A stretch of 64,000 nt of DNA from positions 93,284-157,283 of the forward strand of contig NZ_JAUSBA010000051.1 in assembly GCF_030652235.1 (NCBI RefSeq), given 5' to 3'. Positions 1 to 7,691 of the stretch are shown here, in pieces. The notes beneath the pieces were generated by a model. That model did not search any database and was not told the origin of the DNA. It saw only the letters and a program-made list of their open reading frames with translations. The translations under genes and the position numbers were made by a program. This DNA is from Cypionkella sp. GTDB lineage: Bacteria; Pseudomonadota; Alphaproteobacteria; Rhodobacterales; Rhodobacteraceae. How positions within the stretch are numbered: position 1 is the stretch's first letter; every line of letters starts with the position of its first letter.

Positions 1-2
1 GC

Positions 3-83
3 CCATTTCCGCCGGAAGATTTGCTGGAAGCAGGCATCGGGATCTATCTGCGCGGCTTGGGGCTGTTGCGGCCAGATTCCTAG
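3..83 (+). CDS. C-terminal fragment of an unidentified protein
   Basis: The window opens inside a plus-strand reading frame that ends at a TAG at 81-83. The visible tail reads ...EAGIGIYLRGLGLLRPDS. Codon use is GC-rich and looks coding, but 26 residues are too few to assign a family. The rest of the gene lies outside the window. Confidence 0.4.
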   Translation, partial: PFPPEDLLEAGIGIYLRGLGLLRPDS

Positions 84-347
84 ACGTTACAGATAACCTC
101 TCGTTCGAATGAACCTAAAAATTCTTACCAAACATGAGATTATAAAAATCATTAGAAATATGTATTTCCATACAAACACGGTGCCAGAAAATCGCGTTGT
201 GTAGACCTGATTGTAATTCACCACATGTGCGAATAGCGACATCAGGCCAAAGCCAATGTAGTTAGAATGCAGCGCAGATAATAATTTATACACGTAATGC
301 CCCAGACTCGATGCCACGGAGACAGACGAAAGCCTGAAACACTTTGT
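84..347. other. AT-rich spacer with a doubtful small membrane ORF
   Basis: This stretch is clearly more AT-rich than its flanks. A 76-residue open frame on the minus strand (87-317) would encode a hydrophobic segment (about residues 45-65) ending in basic residues. I see no good ribosome binding site, and its codon use differs from the neighbours, so I do not call it a gene. It separates the unknown plus-strand gene from the 3' end of the ABC operon. Confidence 0.3.
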
Positions 348-1460
348 TCAGCGGAACAGCACCAGTGCCCCCGGCGACCATGCCACCCGCGTTTGCGTGC
401 CGATATCCAGCACAGGTCGCCCGAATACGTTGCGCATCGACAGCCGCATCGGCTCGGTGGTGCCTTCCAGCTTGATGTCGTAATAGGTCATATCGCCGTA
501 ATAGACGACCTCAACCACCTCGGCCTTACTTTCGCGGTCGGTTGCCGTCTGGCCATCAAACAGGATCGTCAGCGTCTCGGGACGGAAGCCAATCGAGGCG
601 CCGGAACTGCCCGGCGCCACCGACACTTGTTCGGCATCCAGCGTAAGCCTGCCAAAACCCTTGGCCTCCACCTCTACCTTGCCCTCCACCTCTGACAGAA
701 TATCGGCAGGCAAAAAGTTCATCGTGCCAATGAAATCCGCCACTTTCCGGCTATTCGGACGCCTGTACAAAGTTTCGGGATCAGCCAGTTGCACGATCTC
801 GCCCTCAAACATCACCGCAATGCGGTCCGACATCACCAAGGCTTCTTCCTGATCATGTGTCACCAGAATGAAGGTGATGCCAACCTGGCGTTGCAGCTTG
901 ATCAGCTCCATCTGCATCTGCTCGCGCATCTTTTTGTCCAAGGCGCTCAACGGTTCATCCAGCAGCAGCACCTTCGGCTTTAGGATCAGCGCGCGCGCCA
1001 ATGCCACCCGCTGCCGCTGCCCGCCCGAAAGCGCATGCGCCGCCCGCGCGCCGTAGCCTTTCAACCCGACCATTTCCAAAGCCTCGGCCACCGCTTTGGC
1101 TTTCTCCGCAGCCGAGCGCGGGTCTTTGCGCAGACCAAAGCCCACATTCTGCTCCACCGTCAGATGCGGGAAGATCGCGTAGGATTGGAACACCATATTG
1201 GTTGGCCGCACATTGGCCGGCACATTCGCCATATCCTTGCCGTCAATCATCACCACGCCCGAGGAAATGCCCTCAAACCCGGCAATGGTGCGCAGCAGCG
1301 TGGTCTTGCCACACCCAGACGGCCCCAGCAGGCTGAAAAACTCGCCCGCTTTGATCGTCGCGGTGATACCGCGCAGGGCGTGATAGTCGCCATAATACTT
1401 ATGAACGTCTTTGAACTCGATCATCGTCTGATCGGCAGCGGTTGATGTTTCAGACGTCAC
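348..1460 (-). CDS. ABC transporter ATP-binding protein, polyamine type (PotA/PotG-like)
   Basis: This is the cytoplasmic ATPase that powers import through the two permeases encoded just upstream. The 370-residue length is normal for the family. Visible motifs are Walker A GPSGCGKTT (about residue 46), signature LSGGQRQRVALARAL (about 143), Walker B VLLLDEPLSALD, and the switch histidine in LVTHDQEEAL. A C-terminal TOBE-like regulatory domain covers roughly residues 285-370. Its ATG overlaps the stop of the upstream permease by 4 bases, showing translational coupling in a three-gene operon. Family knowledge points to spermidine/putrescine or a related cationic or carboxylate substrate; the exact ligand cannot be read from the sequence. 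It could be named PotA or PotG. Confidence 0.93.
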   Translation of the reverse strand: MTSETSTAADQTMIEFKDVHKYYGDYHALRGITATIKAGEFFSLLGPSGCGKTTLLRTIAGFEGISSGVVMIDGKDMANVPANVRPTNMVFQSYAIFPHLTVEQNVGFGLRKDPRSAAEKAKAVAEALEMVGLKGYGARAAHALSGGQRQRVALARALILKPKVLLLDEPLSALDKKMREQMQMELIKLQRQVGITFILVTHDQEEALVMSDRIAVMFEGEIVQLADPETLYRRPNSRKVADFIGTMNFLPADILSEVEGKVEVEAKGFGRLTLDAEQVSVAPGSSGASIGFRPETLTILFDGQTATDRESKAEVVEVVYYGDMTYYDIKLEGTTEPMRLSMRNVFGRPVLDIGTQTRVAWSPGALVLFR

Positions 1461-2263
1461 AGGAAGCCTCCAGTACCCTTACCACCGGTTTTGGCGAGGC
1501 CACGGCGGCGGAAATATTCTGCGGTTGCAAGCAAGGCGATGGACAGACACACAAGAATCGTCCCCAAAGCCAGAATGACCGGCACGTTCTGCGGAAAGCG
1601 GAACTGGCCAAAGATATAGACCGGCAGGGTGTTTTCATTGCCCGCCAAAAAGAACGCCATGATGAATTCATCAAGGCTGATGGTGAAGGTGATCAGCAGC
1701 GATGAGATGATCCCCGGCAACACCAGCGGCAGGATCACCAAGCGGAACGCCGAAATCGGGGTCTCCCCCAAGTCATAAGCGGCTTCTTCCAGTGATTGAT
1801 CCAAAGACTGGAACGCCGCCGACAGGATCGCAATCGAGAACGGCGTGCAGACCAGCACGTGCCCCAAGATCACCGTGAACAGGCTGAGCGGCATGCCGAT
1901 GCCCAGCAAAACCGTCAGCAGTGCCACCGCAAGAATGATATCCGGCATCACCAAAGGCAGCATGATCAGCCCCATCAGCGGCGTCTTGAACGGAAACGCA
2001 TAACGGCTAGAGGCGCGCGAGGCGAAAACACCCAGGCAGGTCGAGATCACCGCGGCACTACAGCCGATGATCAACGAGTTTTTCAGCGCCTGATGCAGTG
2101 CCGGATCATCCCACAGCTTGCTAAACCAGATCGTGGTGAAGCCGTTCAGCGGAAAGGCGATCGTGGTGGCGTTGTTAAACGCAAAGATCGGCAGCAGCAC
2201 GATCGGCGCGTAAAGAAAAATCAGATAAAAGATCGTATAGCCGCGAAACCAGCCGCCCTTCAT
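1457..2263 (-). CDS. ABC transporter permease, PotC/PotI-like
   Basis: A 268-residue inner-membrane permease with about six hydrophobic segments, starting with FYLIFLYAPIVLLPIFAF. The cytoplasmic coupling (EAA) loop is visible as EEAAYDLGETPISAFRLVILP, followed by a typical PGIISSLLITFTISLDEF stretch. It forms a heterodimer with the product of the upstream permease gene and contacts the ATPase. The start overlaps the upstream gene by 4 bases and its stop overlaps the ATPase start, so the three genes are one transcription unit. Confidence 0.92.
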   Translation of the reverse strand: MKGGWFRGYTIFYLIFLYAPIVLLPIFAFNNATTIAFPLNGFTTIWFSKLWDDPALHQALKNSLIIGCSAAVISTCLGVFASRASSRYAFPFKTPLMGLIMLPLVMPDIILAVALLTVLLGIGMPLSLFTVILGHVLVCTPFSIAILSAAFQSLDQSLEEAAYDLGETPISAFRLVILPLVLPGIISSLLITFTISLDEFIMAFFLAGNENTLPVYIFGQFRFPQNVPVILALGTILVCLSIALLATAEYFRRRGLAKTGGKGTGGFL

Positions 2264-3207
2264 CGCTTATTCCCCCGCAAGAATCGCCTGTTCAGGAACA
2301 AAAACAACAGGCTGACTGCCATCACCAGCGCCATCGAGGACACCGCCAGCGCCGATCCCAGCGGATAATTGTCCAGTTTTTTGTAGTTCAACTCGACAAG
2401 GTTAGCGACCATCTTGCCCTCTGGCCCGCCGACCAAACTGGGTGTGACGTAGTCGCCAATGGTCGGAATAAACACGATCAGCACCGAAGAAATCACCCCG
2501 GGCATCGCAAGGGGCAGCGTCACCCGCCAGAACGTCATGAACGGGCTTTCGCCCAGATCGCGCCCGGCCTCAAGGAACGAGCGGTCAATCTTTTCAAGCG
2601 AGACGAAAATCGGCAGGATCGCAAACGGCGCATAGGCATGCGCGAGGGTGATCACCACCGAATTGACATTGTACAAAAGCCAGGTGATCGGCTCTTGGAT
2701 CAGGCCAATCTCGAGCAGACCGAAGTTGATCGGCCCGCCGGTGCCCAAAATCACCTTCCATAGAAACACCCGGATCAGGTAACTGGTCCAGAACGGAATG
2801 GTGATCAAAAACAGCCACAGCGACTTTTTCGACGGCGCGACGTAAAAGCTGACGTAATAAGCCACCGGAAACGCCAGCAGCACCGTCACCGCCGTCACCA
2901 CCATCGAAATCATCAGCGACCGCCACATCAGCGTCAGAGCCAGTGGGTCCGACCACACACCTTTGTAGGTCTGCGACTCGGTCAGAACGCCGTTGACATC
3001 CTTGTAGGAATGACACTCACCAAAGTAATTACACAGTTGAAATTTCGGGATAATCTGCAAATATCCGTCGGTCATAAAGCTATAAACTAAGATCATCCCC
3101 AAGGGGGCCGCCAGCAGCAAAATCGCGTAAATTGCGGTGGGGCTGATCATCAACAGCCCGTTGGCGGCCTCAGATCCCCTGAAGCGCACCTTTGGTTTCG
3201 ATTGCAT
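2260..3207 (-). CDS. ABC transporter permease, PotB/PotH-like
   Basis: A 315-residue permease and the first gene of the minus-strand operon. It has an N-terminal membrane helix (about residues 20-43), then an unusually long periplasmic insertion of about 45 residues containing two cysteines (LCNYFGECHS), then five further helices. The EAA coupling loop reads EAGRDLGESPFMTFWRVTLP. The insertion is larger than in E. coli PotB and may contact the binding protein. No periplasmic substrate-binding protein gene is adjacent within the window. The upstream gap of about 150 bases presumably holds the operon promoter. Confidence 0.92.
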   Translation of the reverse strand: MQSKPKVRFRGSEAANGLLMISPTAIYAILLLAAPLGMILVYSFMTDGYLQIIPKFQLCNYFGECHSYKDVNGVLTESQTYKGVWSDPLALTLMWRSLMISMVVTAVTVLLAFPVAYYVSFYVAPSKKSLWLFLITIPFWTSYLIRVFLWKVILGTGGPINFGLLEIGLIQEPITWLLYNVNSVVITLAHAYAPFAILPIFVSLEKIDRSFLEAGRDLGESPFMTFWRVTLPLAMPGVISSVLIVFIPTIGDYVTPSLVGGPEGKMVANLVELNYKKLDNYPLGSALAVSSMALVMAVSLLFLFLNRRFLRGNKR

Positions 3208-3359
3208 ACCCGTCCCCCTGTTGCGCCTTGGCTGGCACAGCTTTGCATCTTTTGATCAAATTAAGTCGATCCTGCAAAACCGCGCAAGTCTTATCTGATC
3301 GCAAACCCTGAACGATCATCGCCGCCAAGCGCCCCTCGCGCAAGGAAAACAGGATGAAT

Positions 3360-3611
3360 TCAGATCCGCTCGATCTGAATCGCCCGCTTTTTTAGCTCCG
3401 CGTACAGACAGGCGAGCACCCTTGGCGCGCCCACCGCCGCCTGTAACGCATCCAAGATCCCCTGATCGCCCGCACCATCCGACACCCGCCAGACCAGCCG
3501 TTGCTTCAGGCCATCATCATAGACAATCTCGGTCAGGCCGGTGCGCGACTTGCGCATGCCCAGAAAATCAGCGCCCGCACCAAGCACGTGAAACGTGGTT
3601 TGAAGTCCCAT
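3360..3611 (-). CDS. Small conserved-looking hypothetical protein (83 aa)
   Basis: An 83-residue protein without signal peptide or membrane segment. It starts MGLQTTFHVLGAGADF and ends in a basic helix AELKKRAIQIERI. An AGAAAGG-like ribosome binding site lies 7 bases before the ATG, and codon use matches the chromosome, so it is probably real. I do not recognise the family. It sits alone between the ABC operon and the MocR regulator, all on the minus strand, with about 120 bases to the regulator stop. Confidence 0.6.
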   Translation of the reverse strand: MGLQTTFHVLGAGADFLGMRKSRTGLTEIVYDDGLKQRLVWRVSDGAGDQGILDALQAAVGAPRVLACLYAELKKRAIQIERI

Positions 3612-3734
3612 TTTTGGGCCTTTCTTTTATGTGTCTGGCCAACCTGCTCGATCCTAGAATCTTGCGCGCCAACTTCCCTGCGGTCAATTCCTGTCAAAAG
3701 GATTGTGCCCCACCGAGTCCAGAAAGCCACACAG

Positions 3735-5135
3735 TCACACCCCCATATCGTTGGGGGGGCGCGGCAGCATGTACCCCATCGCCGCCAACCCCGCATCAAG
3801 TTGCTGCCTTGGAATCCCACCCGCAATCGCCAGACGCACCGCATTGGGGGCCCGCCCATTGCTCATCGCATATTGGTCAGCGGCGCGCAGCAAAACCCCC
3901 TGTTCTTCCGCCATCCGGGTGAAAGTATAGGCCCGCCACCCCTGCGGCAGCCGCAACCAGGCAAACGGAATTCCCTTCTGCCACGACAGATCAAACGCAC
4001 CCAAACGATTGACAACCATCTGCAAACGTTCAGAAAAATCTGTCTCGACCTTTGCGCGGATCGTATGCGCAGCCCCCGAGTTGAACAGTTCCAGCGCAAA
4101 CTCGGCCAGCGGCTTTGACAAAGCAAAGAACGCGTGCTGCGCCGCCAGCCGCCCGGTTGGCCCCATTCCGGTTGGGCAAATCACATAACCAAAGCGCAAT
4201 GCCGCCGAGACGGATTTCGACAGGCTGCCCGCATACCAAACCCGCTCCGGTGCCAAGGCCCGCAAGGCAGGGTCCGGCGCGCCAGAATAGAAATAGCACT
4301 CATCTTCGATAATTTGCAGATCATAGCGCCGCGCGATGGATACAATTTGCGACTGTCTCTCTTGGCTCATCCGCGCGGTGGTCGGGTTTTGTGCGCTGGG
4401 GGTCAGACATAACACCTGCGCACCATAGCGTTTGCACGCCGCCTCTAATGCATCCGGGCGAATACCTTCATCGTCCAACTCAATCCCGATCACCTCGGCC
4501 CGCGCCGCACGCGCGGCATAGCGAAAGCCGGGATAGGCCAGATCCTCGATCAGCACCACCGGGCGGTCGCCGCGCAAACAGCAATCGAGGATCAGCCCGA
4601 TGCCGCTTTGGCCGCCATGCGTCAGCATCACATCATCTTCGCCAATCGGCCCCAGCGCCCGGTCAGCCAGCCAACCCACCACCGCCTCGCGCAACGGGGC
4701 CTCACCACTTTGATGCGTATAATCAAGCCATTCCGTGCCAACACTTAGAGAAACCTTACGCAGGATATCGCCAAAAACCTCCACCTGTCCGACATCCGGC
4801 AGTTGCGGCGAACGCAGATCAACCCGCCCATCTTCTATCCCCGGATCGCGGTCGATGAACAAAGGTTGCGTCGGCCCCAAGCGCGGCTTGCGCGCCGCCA
4901 CAAACGTGCCGCGCCCCACCGTCGCTTCCAGCAGGCCTTCCTGCGTGGCGATCTGATAAGCCCGGCTGACCGTCCCCGGCGTCACCGACAAGCGGTAAGC
5001 CAAATCGCGCACAGTCGGCAATTGTGTGCCTTGCGGCAAGGTGGCGGTTCGGATTGCCTCGCGCAAAGCCCGCGCCAGCGAGAGATACTTCGGCCCTTCG
5101 TCACCAGCGAGATCTGGCACCCAGATTGTATGCAT
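3735..5135 (-). CDS. MocR-family transcriptional regulator (GntR wHTH + aminotransferase-like domain)
   Basis: A two-domain regulator. A GntR-type winged helix at about residues 15-80 contains GTQLPTVRDLAYRLSVTPG and GTVSRAYQIATQEGLLE. It is followed by a fold-type I PLP-dependent aminotransferase domain. The probable PLP lysine is in YAGSLSKSVSAALRFGY, and ECYFYSG lies in the aspartate-loop region. I chose the ATG at 5135 (MHTIWVPDLAGDEG) because AGAGGA lies 9 bases upstream; an upstream in-frame start would add 14 residues running into the operator repeats. MocR proteins sense PLP or amine metabolites and usually regulate the divergent gene; here that is a DUF1127 gene. The polyamine-type transporter downstream on the same strand is another possible target. 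Confidence 0.9.
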   Translation of the reverse strand: MHTIWVPDLAGDEGPKYLSLARALREAIRTATLPQGTQLPTVRDLAYRLSVTPGTVSRAYQIATQEGLLEATVGRGTFVAARKPRLGPTQPLFIDRDPGIEDGRVDLRSPQLPDVGQVEVFGDILRKVSLSVGTEWLDYTHQSGEAPLREAVVGWLADRALGPIGEDDVMLTHGGQSGIGLILDCCLRGDRPVVLIEDLAYPGFRYAARAARAEVIGIELDDEGIRPDALEAACKRYGAQVLCLTPSAQNPTTARMSQERQSQIVSIARRYDLQIIEDECYFYSGAPDPALRALAPERVWYAGSLSKSVSAALRFGYVICPTGMGPTGRLAAQHAFFALSKPLAEFALELFNSGAAHTIRAKVETDFSERLQMVVNRLGAFDLSWQKGIPFAWLRLPQGWRAYTFTRMAEEQGVLLRAADQYAMSNGRAPNAVRLAIAGGIPRQQLDAGLAAMGYMLPRPPNDMGV

Positions 5136-5168
5136 AACAATGTTCCTCTGGCGATTCGCCGACTGGCA

Positions 5169-5211
5169 TTGTATCAATCATAGCAGGCAACTGCATCTTG
5201 TATCAATACAA
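5169..5211. promoter_or_regulatory. Repeated operator-like site between mocR-like gene and DUF1127 gene
   Basis: The 10-mer TTGTATCAAT occurs twice in direct orientation, at 5169-5178 and 5198-5207, 29 bp apart (close to three helical turns). The second copy extends into a perfect inverted repeat TTGTAT-CA-ATACAA (5198-5211). Direct repeats in the divergent promoter are the known binding mode of MocR regulators such as PdxR and GabR. Assignment to this regulator is an inference from position. Confidence 0.6.
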
Positions 5212-5215
5212 TCGG

Positions 5216-5437
5216 ATGAAGCGCATGTCGTATAACCAAGCCCTCGCTCTGAATGGCCAAGCTCTGCCGCCGCTGTCGCGCGTTGCAGTCTCGCTCGCGC
5301 TGACCGTCGCGGCATGGGAACTGCGCTATCGCACCCGAAAGCAGTTGGCACAGATGCCCAAGCACATGCTGCGCGACATTGGCCTTTCTGAAGACCACGC
5401 GGAACTTGAGGCCGAAAAGCCGTTCTGGCGCGCCTGA
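5216..5437 (+). CDS. DUF1127 domain small protein
   Basis: A small basic protein of about 73 residues. It has a hydrophobic helix (SRVAVSLALTVAAWEL) and the C-terminal DUF1127 signature LAQMPKHMLRDIGLSEDHA, a short conserved element of small alphaproteobacterial proteins. Some members affect phosphate, carbon or RNA metabolism. Two ATGs are possible (5216 and 5225); neither has a strong ribosome binding site. The promoter must overlap the TTGTATCAAT repeats, so divergent control by the MocR-like protein is likely. A strong terminator follows 24 bases after the stop. Confidence 0.75.
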   Translation: MKRMSYNQALALNGQALPPLSRVAVSLALTVAAWELRYRTRKQLAQMPKHMLRDIGLSEDHAELEAEKPFWRA

Positions 5438-5461
5438 CCCATTCTCCCTGTTCCCCAACCT

Positions 5462-5490
5462 CGGGCCGGTGCTTTCCGGCCCGTTTTTTT
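5462..5490 (+). terminator. Rho-independent terminator of DUF1127 gene
   Basis: Perfect 8-bp stem CGGGCCGG / CCGGCCCG with a 6-base loop followed by seven Ts on the plus strand, 24 bases after the DUF1127 stop. Confidence 0.9.
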
Positions 5491-5540
5491 ATGCCCAACC
5501 TCGGTAAGCCATAAGACCCGCAACGGGGTGACTGCAAAAC

Positions 5541-5570
5541 AAAAGGCCCGTGGAACACCACGGGCCTTTT
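5541..5570 (-). terminator. Terminator of the rplM-rpsI operon
   Basis: Perfect inverted repeat with 13-base arms (AAAAGGCCCGTGG and complement) and a 4-base loop, giving a T-tail on the minus strand. It lies 21 bases beyond the rpsI stop. Its A/T flanks on both sides could also stop plus-strand transcripts. Confidence 0.88.
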
Positions 5571-5591
5571 GCGCAATCCAGATGATAAAGC

Positions 5592-6077
5592 TTAGCGCTT
5601 CGAGAACTGGAACGACTTACGGGCTTTCGCCTTGCCGTATTTCTTACGCTCAACCACACGGCTGTCGCGGGTCAGGAAGCCTGCGGCTTTCAGCGCCCCA
5701 CGCAGAGCGGGTTCATAAAGCTGCAAGGCTTTGGAAACGCCATGCTTCACAGCGCCAGCTTGGCCGGAAAGACCGCCGCCCGCAACCGTTGCCATCACGT
5801 CGAACTGGCCTTCAACGCCCGCCACGGTGAACGGCTGACGCAGGATCATTTGCAGCACCGGACGCGCGAAATAAACCGCCATCTCTTTGCCATTCACAAC
5901 CACTTTGCCCGAGCCCGGTTTGATCCAGACGCGTGCAACGGCGTTCTTGCGCTTGCCGGTCGCATAAGAACGGCCCAGCTTGTCACGCACAGAGACGCGC
6001 ACGATAGCCAAAGGTGCTGCCGGGGAAGCCGCACTAACGGCCGATTTCAGATCGTCGAGAGATTTGATTTCGGACAT
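5592..6077 (-). CDS. rpsI: 30S ribosomal protein S9
   Basis: A 161-residue protein of the small ribosomal subunit. The S9 core is evident: [20 protein letters not shown], then [19 protein letters not shown], and the basic tail RKSFQFSKR that reaches the P-site tRNA. The N-terminal extension of about 35 residues is typical of alphaproteobacterial S9. It lies 3 bases downstream of rplM and is transcribed with it, and is closed by a strong terminator. Confidence 0.98.
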   Translation of the reverse strand: MSEIKSLDDLKSAVSAASPAAPLAIVRVSVRDKLGRSYATGKRKNAVARVWIKPGSGKVVVNGKEMAVYFARPVLQMILRQPFTVAGVEGQFDVMATVAGGGLSGQAGAVKHGVSKALQLYEPALRGALKAAGFLTRDSRVVERKKYGKAKARKSFQFSKR

Positions 6078-6080
6078 GAT

Positions 6081-6545
6081 TTATGCGCTCCGGGTGTTCT
6101 TCGGGTTCAGCGATGCAACATCGAGAACGGTGGGCTGTTGCGCCTCATGCGGATGCTCAGCCGACGCGTAAACGCGCAGGTTGGTCATCTGAACGCGGCC
6201 CAGACGGTTGCGGGTGATCATACGCTCAACAGCTTTGACCACGACGCGCTCGGGGTGTGCGCCTTCCAAGACTTGCTTGGCGGTGCGCTGCTTGATGCCG
6301 CCCGGGTGGCCGGTGTGCCAGTAGTAGATCTTGTCGTTGCGCTTGTTACCGGTCATCTGGATTTTGTCCGCGTTGATGACGATAACATTATCACCCATAT
6401 CCATGTGGGGGGTGAAGGTCGGCTTATTTTTGCCGCGCAGGATAGAAGCCACGATCGTTGCAAGACGGCCCAGAACGATGCCTTCGGCGTCGATCAGGAT
6501 CCATTTCTTGTCAATGTCCGCAGGCGTAGCGGAGAAGGTTTTCAT
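6081..6545 (-). CDS. rplM: 50S ribosomal protein L13
   Basis: A 154-residue large-subunit protein. It shows the L13 features [20 protein letters not shown] near the N-terminus, the central [17 protein letters not shown], and [10 protein letters not shown], a normal L13 pattern. It is the first gene of the rplM-rpsI operon. The about 235-base upstream gap is AT-rich near the gene and should hold the ribosomal-protein promoter. Confidence 0.98.
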   Translation of the reverse strand: MKTFSATPADIDKKWILIDAEGIVLGRLATIVASILRGKNKPTFTPHMDMGDNVIVINADKIQMTGNKRNDKIYYWHTGHPGGIKQRTAKQVLEGAHPERVVVKAVERMITRNRLGRVQMTNLRVYASAEHPHEAQQPTVLDVASLNPKNTRSA

Positions 6546-6720
6546 CTTGAACCCATAAGAGAGAGGGCGAGAGTCACCTCTCGCATTTCGGATGGTGGCT
6601 TATCGCTGAACCAGCGCGCAGCGTCAAGCGCAGGAATAGATATAATAAAACGCAAATTCAATGACTTATGATATGCGGTATTATATTACCCCAACCCAAC
6701 CTCAAACAGTTTGACTAAAA

Positions 6721-6780
6721 TTGGTCATCCTCTCTGCTCAAATAACCCACAGGGGTCTGGGGGTGTGAAACCCCCAGCGG
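6721..6780. repeat. Dispersed intergenic repeat (copy A) with terminator-like hairpin
   Basis: Reads TTGGTCATCC...GCTCAAATAACCC and then a hairpin CTGGGGGT-GTGAA-ACCCCCAG. It abuts the 3' end of the SseB gene. Related copies lie at about 9011-9063, 12661-12730, 35884-35910, 52297-52354 and 60031-60060, always between genes. Confidence 0.65.
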
Positions 6781-6781
6781 T

Positions 6782-7564
6782 TTACCGCAAGCGCGGCGGC
6801 TTGCCGTCCATCCCCGGTGCCGCCCGCTCCACTGCAGCCTGCACCAGCAGATCCGGCACCTCAAACACCACCGCCACCCGCGCAAGCGCGACCACTACCG
6901 CATCGCTTGAGGCCAAAAACGTCACATCCAACTCCCCCGCCTCCAGCCCGGAAAACACCAAAGCCTCCGACAGCGCCCGCGCCAAAGCCTCCTCGGCCCC
7001 CGGCCGCGCATCCATCACCGCCAGCATATGGCCCAGCCGCCCGTCACTATAGCGCACCCCCGCCAGCAGCGCCGCCCGCGCCAAGCCAGCCGCGCCGCCA
7101 AGCGTAAACGTCAAAGCATCGCTCAATGCCTCTGGCAGACCCTTCGGTGCGAAAAACTGCGCAGGTGTGGCCTCGACCTCGACAGGCGCCGCCTCCAACA
7201 TCTCGCACAGCCAGCGCAAGGCTTCTGGCGGCAACAACACCTCTGACACAGCGCCAGTGCCAAAGTTCAGCCCCAACGACAGCCCCTGCCCCAGCATTTG
7301 CTGCGCAATCAACCGCCCCGGCAGGGCTGCATAAGGCAGGCCCCCGCCCCCGCCCGCCATCACCGCCAACCTTTCCTCGGAATCGTATGCCAGCAACACC
7401 GGGCCGTCCGGCAGATCGAACACCTTAGGGTCCACCCGCGCGTCTTCCGCCTCGCGCTCCAGCAGCAGGAACAAGGTGGCATCCGCCAGCAGCCGGTAAA
7501 ACCGCAACCCCGCCGAGGCGTCCCCCGCCTGCATCGCGCCATAAGCCTGATCGAGACTTTGCAT
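6782..7564 (-). CDS. SseB-domain protein
   Basis: A 260-residue cytosolic protein. The N-terminal SseB-like domain shows LRFYRLLADATLFLLLE, FDLPDGPVLLAYDSEERLA and LPYAALPGRLIAQQML. The C-terminal half is a second alpha/beta region with no clear motif. I chose the ATG at 7564 because GGAGG lies 5 bases upstream; earlier in-frame ATGs lack this. The SseB domain was named from a Salmonella secretion gene neighbourhood, but in Rhodobacterales these proteins are free-standing and of unknown role. It is divergent from the NhaA-like gene. Confidence 0.8.
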   Translation of the reverse strand: MQSLDQAYGAMQAGDASAGLRFYRLLADATLFLLLEREAEDARVDPKVFDLPDGPVLLAYDSEERLAVMAGGGGGLPYAALPGRLIAQQMLGQGLSLGLNFGTGAVSEVLLPPEALRWLCEMLEAAPVEVEATPAQFFAPKGLPEALSDALTFTLGGAAGLARAALLAGVRYSDGRLGHMLAVMDARPGAEEALARALSEALVFSGLEAGELDVTFLASSDAVVVALARVAVVFEVPDLLVQAAVERAAPGMDGKPPRLR

Positions 7565-7691
7565 CACATCCTCCATTTTGCCATCGCTACCGCCACAAAC
7601 GCCGCACCGCAACAGCGCAGCAACACTCGCAGACTTCCGTCAAATCCCGATTGTGACGCCACTGCCCCCCAGATAGGGAGGGACAAAACCC

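Noticed and set aside
1796..2368. A 190-codon open frame opposite the ABC permease genes
   Set aside because: It is extremely Arg/Gln/His-rich, typical of the reverse of a hydrophobic GC-rich gene.
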